A stretch of 64,000 nt of DNA. Source: Tessaracoccus timonensis (GTDB lineage: Bacteria > Actinomycetota > Actinomycetes > Propionibacteriales > Propionibacteriaceae). The stretch spans positions 310,001-374,000 of the forward strand of contig NZ_LT996886.1 in assembly GCF_900343145.1 (NCBI RefSeq). Direction: 5' to 3'. Positions 62,473-64,000 of this stretch are shown piece by piece. Within the stretch, counting starts at the first letter, position 1. Each line of letters opens with the position of its first letter. The translations under genes were made by a program, and so were the position numbers. The notes under the pieces are model-generated. The model was not told the origin of the DNA, did no database searches, and saw only the letters and a list, made by a program, of their open reading frames with translations.

Positions 62473-63741
62473 TCATGCCGACGGCGCCGCCTTCGAGAGC
62501 ACATTGATGATGTGATCTGCCCAATCGCCATCATGGGCATCACGCAGGTCTGCGAGCAGTTTCATGACGAGGTGCATGAGGTGCTTCCGTGGAAGGCCAT
62601 ACTTCGTGCACAAACGCATGATCGTCGGGTTGCCGATGAGCTTCGCGAAGATGGTACCGAGTCGGTAGTAGCCACCTAGCTCCGCCCTCAGTTTGATGGG
62701 GTAACCCTGCAACGCGCGCTCTGCGGCAGGCGTGCCGATTCCGCGCGCGAACGCGTCGGCGCAGGCATCGGCGGCCCACTCGGCGGCCTCCATCGCGTAC
62801 GCGATGCCCTCACCGTTGAAGGGGCTCACCATGCCGCCTGAGTCGCCGACGAGGAGCAGCCCTCGGCCATAGTGCGGTTGGCGGTTGAAGGCCATGGGCA
62901 ATGCGGCGCCTTGCACCTTGCCCACCTGGTTCTCGTCGCGGTAGCCCCACTCTTCGGGAGTGTTGTCGAGCCAGCGCTTCAGCATCGCCCGGTAGTCGGT
63001 TTTACCGAACCCCTTCGACGTGCTCGTGACACCAAGACCGACGTTGACCGTGCCGTCGCCCATGGGGAACACCCAGCCATAGCCGGGAAGCAAATTGGAG
63101 TTGCCGGGCTCACCATCCCAGAGTTCGAGCCAGCTCTCGAGGTGGTCGTCGTCGTGGAGCGGGCTCTTGTAGTAGGTGCGCACCGCCACACCCATCGGAC
63201 GGTCTTCACGCTTGTTGACTCCCATCGCGATGGCGAGGCGCGCAGAGTTACCATCGGCGGCAACGACGAGCGGTGCGCGGTATTCGTCGCCTGCCTTGGT
63301 GCGCACGCCAGCGATACGCCCAGTGCGCTCGTCGAGGATGGGCGCGGACACGTTCGCACCTTCGATGAGGTTCGCCCCGCTGGCCACCGCGATCTTGGCA
63401 AGCATGTCGTCGAAATCGGCGCGCGGACGGGTGAGGCCGAAGCTTGGGAAGTCGTGCAGCTCGGGCCAGGGGAAGAGGTATGGCTCTTTTCGGCCGGCGT
63501 ACACCCTCAGTCCGTGGTTATGGAGCCAGCCGTTACCCTCCGACACATCTACACCCAAGCGGATGAGCGCCCTCGTAGCGCGGGGCGTGAGCCCGTCGCC
63601 ACAGACCTTGTCGCGGGGGAAACGAGACTTCTCCAGGAGTGCTACGTTCAGACCATGGCGAGCTAGGTACGTGGCAGCGGTGGAGCCGGCTGGCCCGGCG
63701 CCGACGACGATGACGTCCGCTTCACAAGCGGGTTGAGCCAT
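62473..63741 (-). CDS. Geranylgeranyl reductase-family FAD oxidoreductase (likely menaquinone side-chain reductase)
   Basis: I start at ATG 63741, preceded by GAGGTGG. An ATG at 63759 lies further from that site. The 422-residue flavoprotein has the Rossmann motif VIVVGAGPAGSTAATYLARHG, the substrate-loop signature KVCGDGLTPRA and LLVGDSGGMVSPFNGEGIAY (FAD-binding). These mark the geranylgeranyl reductase group, whose actinobacterial member MenJ hydrogenates one isoprene unit of menaquinone. The position directly ahead of nuoA and in one operon with a prenyl synthase supports this role, which is inference. Archaeol- or chlorophyll-type functions are unlikely here. Confidence 0.85.
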   Translation of the reverse strand: MAQPACEADVIVVGAGPAGSTAATYLARHGLNVALLEKSRFPRDKVCGDGLTPRATRALIRLGVDVSEGNGWLHNHGLRVYAGRKEPYLFPWPELHDFPSFGLTRPRADFDDMLAKIAVASGANLIEGANVSAPILDERTGRIAGVRTKAGDEYRAPLVVAADGNSARLAIAMGVNKREDRPMGVAVRTYYKSPLHDDDHLESWLELWDGEPGNSNLLPGYGWVFPMGDGTVNVGLGVTSTSKGFGKTDYRAMLKRWLDNTPEEWGYRDENQVGKVQGAALPMAFNRQPHYGRGLLLVGDSGGMVSPFNGEGIAYAMEAAEWAADACADAFARGIGTPAAERALQGYPIKLRAELGGYYRLGTIFAKLIGNPTIMRLCTKYGLPRKHLMHLVMKLLADLRDAHDGDWADHIINVLSKAAPSA

Positions 63742-63786
63742 TCCTGCCACCTCAAACATCTATCCAGCGTTGGTCATTCCCGGGTC

Positions 63787-63815
63787 AGTCTAGGCCTGCC
63801 CGACGATTGGTGCCA
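63787..63815 (-). promoter_or_regulatory. Candidate promoter of the flavoprotein-nuo operon
   Basis: On the minus strand, TGGCAC (63815-63810) and TAGACT (63792-63787) are separated by 17 bases and lie 46 bases before the start codon. The match to sigma-A-type elements is moderate. I see no gene in the remaining bases up to 64000. Confidence 0.4.
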
Positions 63816-64000
63816 GCTGGCCACACCGTCCCCAATTAGGTGACTGATGGCTTGCGAAATACCAGGGCCTTTCTAGGGGTTACCGCGCGTGCTAGACACG
63901 ACGACGAGAAGGGCGTCGCATGGCTCCTCACGGCGGCTCCATTGGGCTCTCGCTAGGGAAAACGACATCGAGTGACGCGTGACGGAACCTGCTTAGCAGT

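Noticed and set aside
63920-63982. Short plus-strand frame starting at ATG 63920
   Set aside because: It has only about 20 codons and no recognisable product, so it was not called a gene.

Overview
The window is high-GC, gene-dense chromosomal DNA from an actinobacterium, most probably a member of the Propionibacteriaceae (inference). Supporting signs are the tRNA-rpmG-MaoC dehydratase pair-murB and tRNA-Trp-secE-nusG-rplK-rplA blocks, a KorAB 2-oxoacid:ferredoxin oxidoreductase, a complete 14-gene nuo operon linked to a geranylgeranyl-reductase-type flavoprotein and a long-chain prenyl diphosphate synthase (menaquinone tail genes), an MptB-type mannosyltransferase, and an approximately 1,116-residue protein resembling the PPi-dependent PEP carboxykinases known from propionibacteria.

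Layout. 1-2446 (+): the end of an amino-acid ABC permease, its ATPase, and a soluble Aer-like PAS protein. 2465-3943 (-): a fused acetyl/propionyl-CoA carboxyltransferase gene broken by an in-frame TAA. 4071-9902 (-): a secreted two-headed amylopullulanase. 10092-12916 (-): rplA, rplK, nusG, secE and tRNA-Trp, with a strong terminator after rplA. 13034-16641 (-): a heterodimeric ABC exporter. 16702-19934 (-): a secreted glucosaminidase, murB, two MaoC-fold dehydratases and rpmG. 19984-20360 (-): tRNA-Met, tRNA-Thr and tRNA-Tyr. 20481-21875 (+): YajQ and exonuclease III.

21884-31290 (-) is a five-gene set: MoxR AAA+ ATPase, DUF5682 protein, VWA protein, double-SWIM zinc protein and WGR/DUF4132 protein. 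It resembles the uncharacterised E. coli yeh cluster and is the best candidate here for an undescribed system. 31356-34051 (-) is a four-cistron operon of stand-alone NuoB-, NuoC- and NuoI-like proteins plus MptB. 34109-37459 (-) is the PEPCK-like protein, followed by a MarR/MFS pair (37554-39241, -), KorAB with a membrane protein (39412-43534, +) and an M13 metallopeptidase (43571-45511, +).

45531-46082 has no gene. It holds an array of 82-nt palindromic repeats with a period of about 116 nt, one copy apparently interrupted by a roughly 95-bp hairpin-forming insertion. 46096-62444 (-) carries the prenyl diphosphate synthase and nuoN to nuoA, headed by the flavoprotein gene at 62473-63741. 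The last 259 bases hold only its likely promoter.

In function, KorAB would produce reduced ferredoxin, the Nuo complex would oxidise NADH and reduce menaquinone, and the prenyl synthase and reductase would make and modify the menaquinone tail. Almost every minus-strand operon is translationally coupled through ATGA, GTGA or TGATG overlaps.
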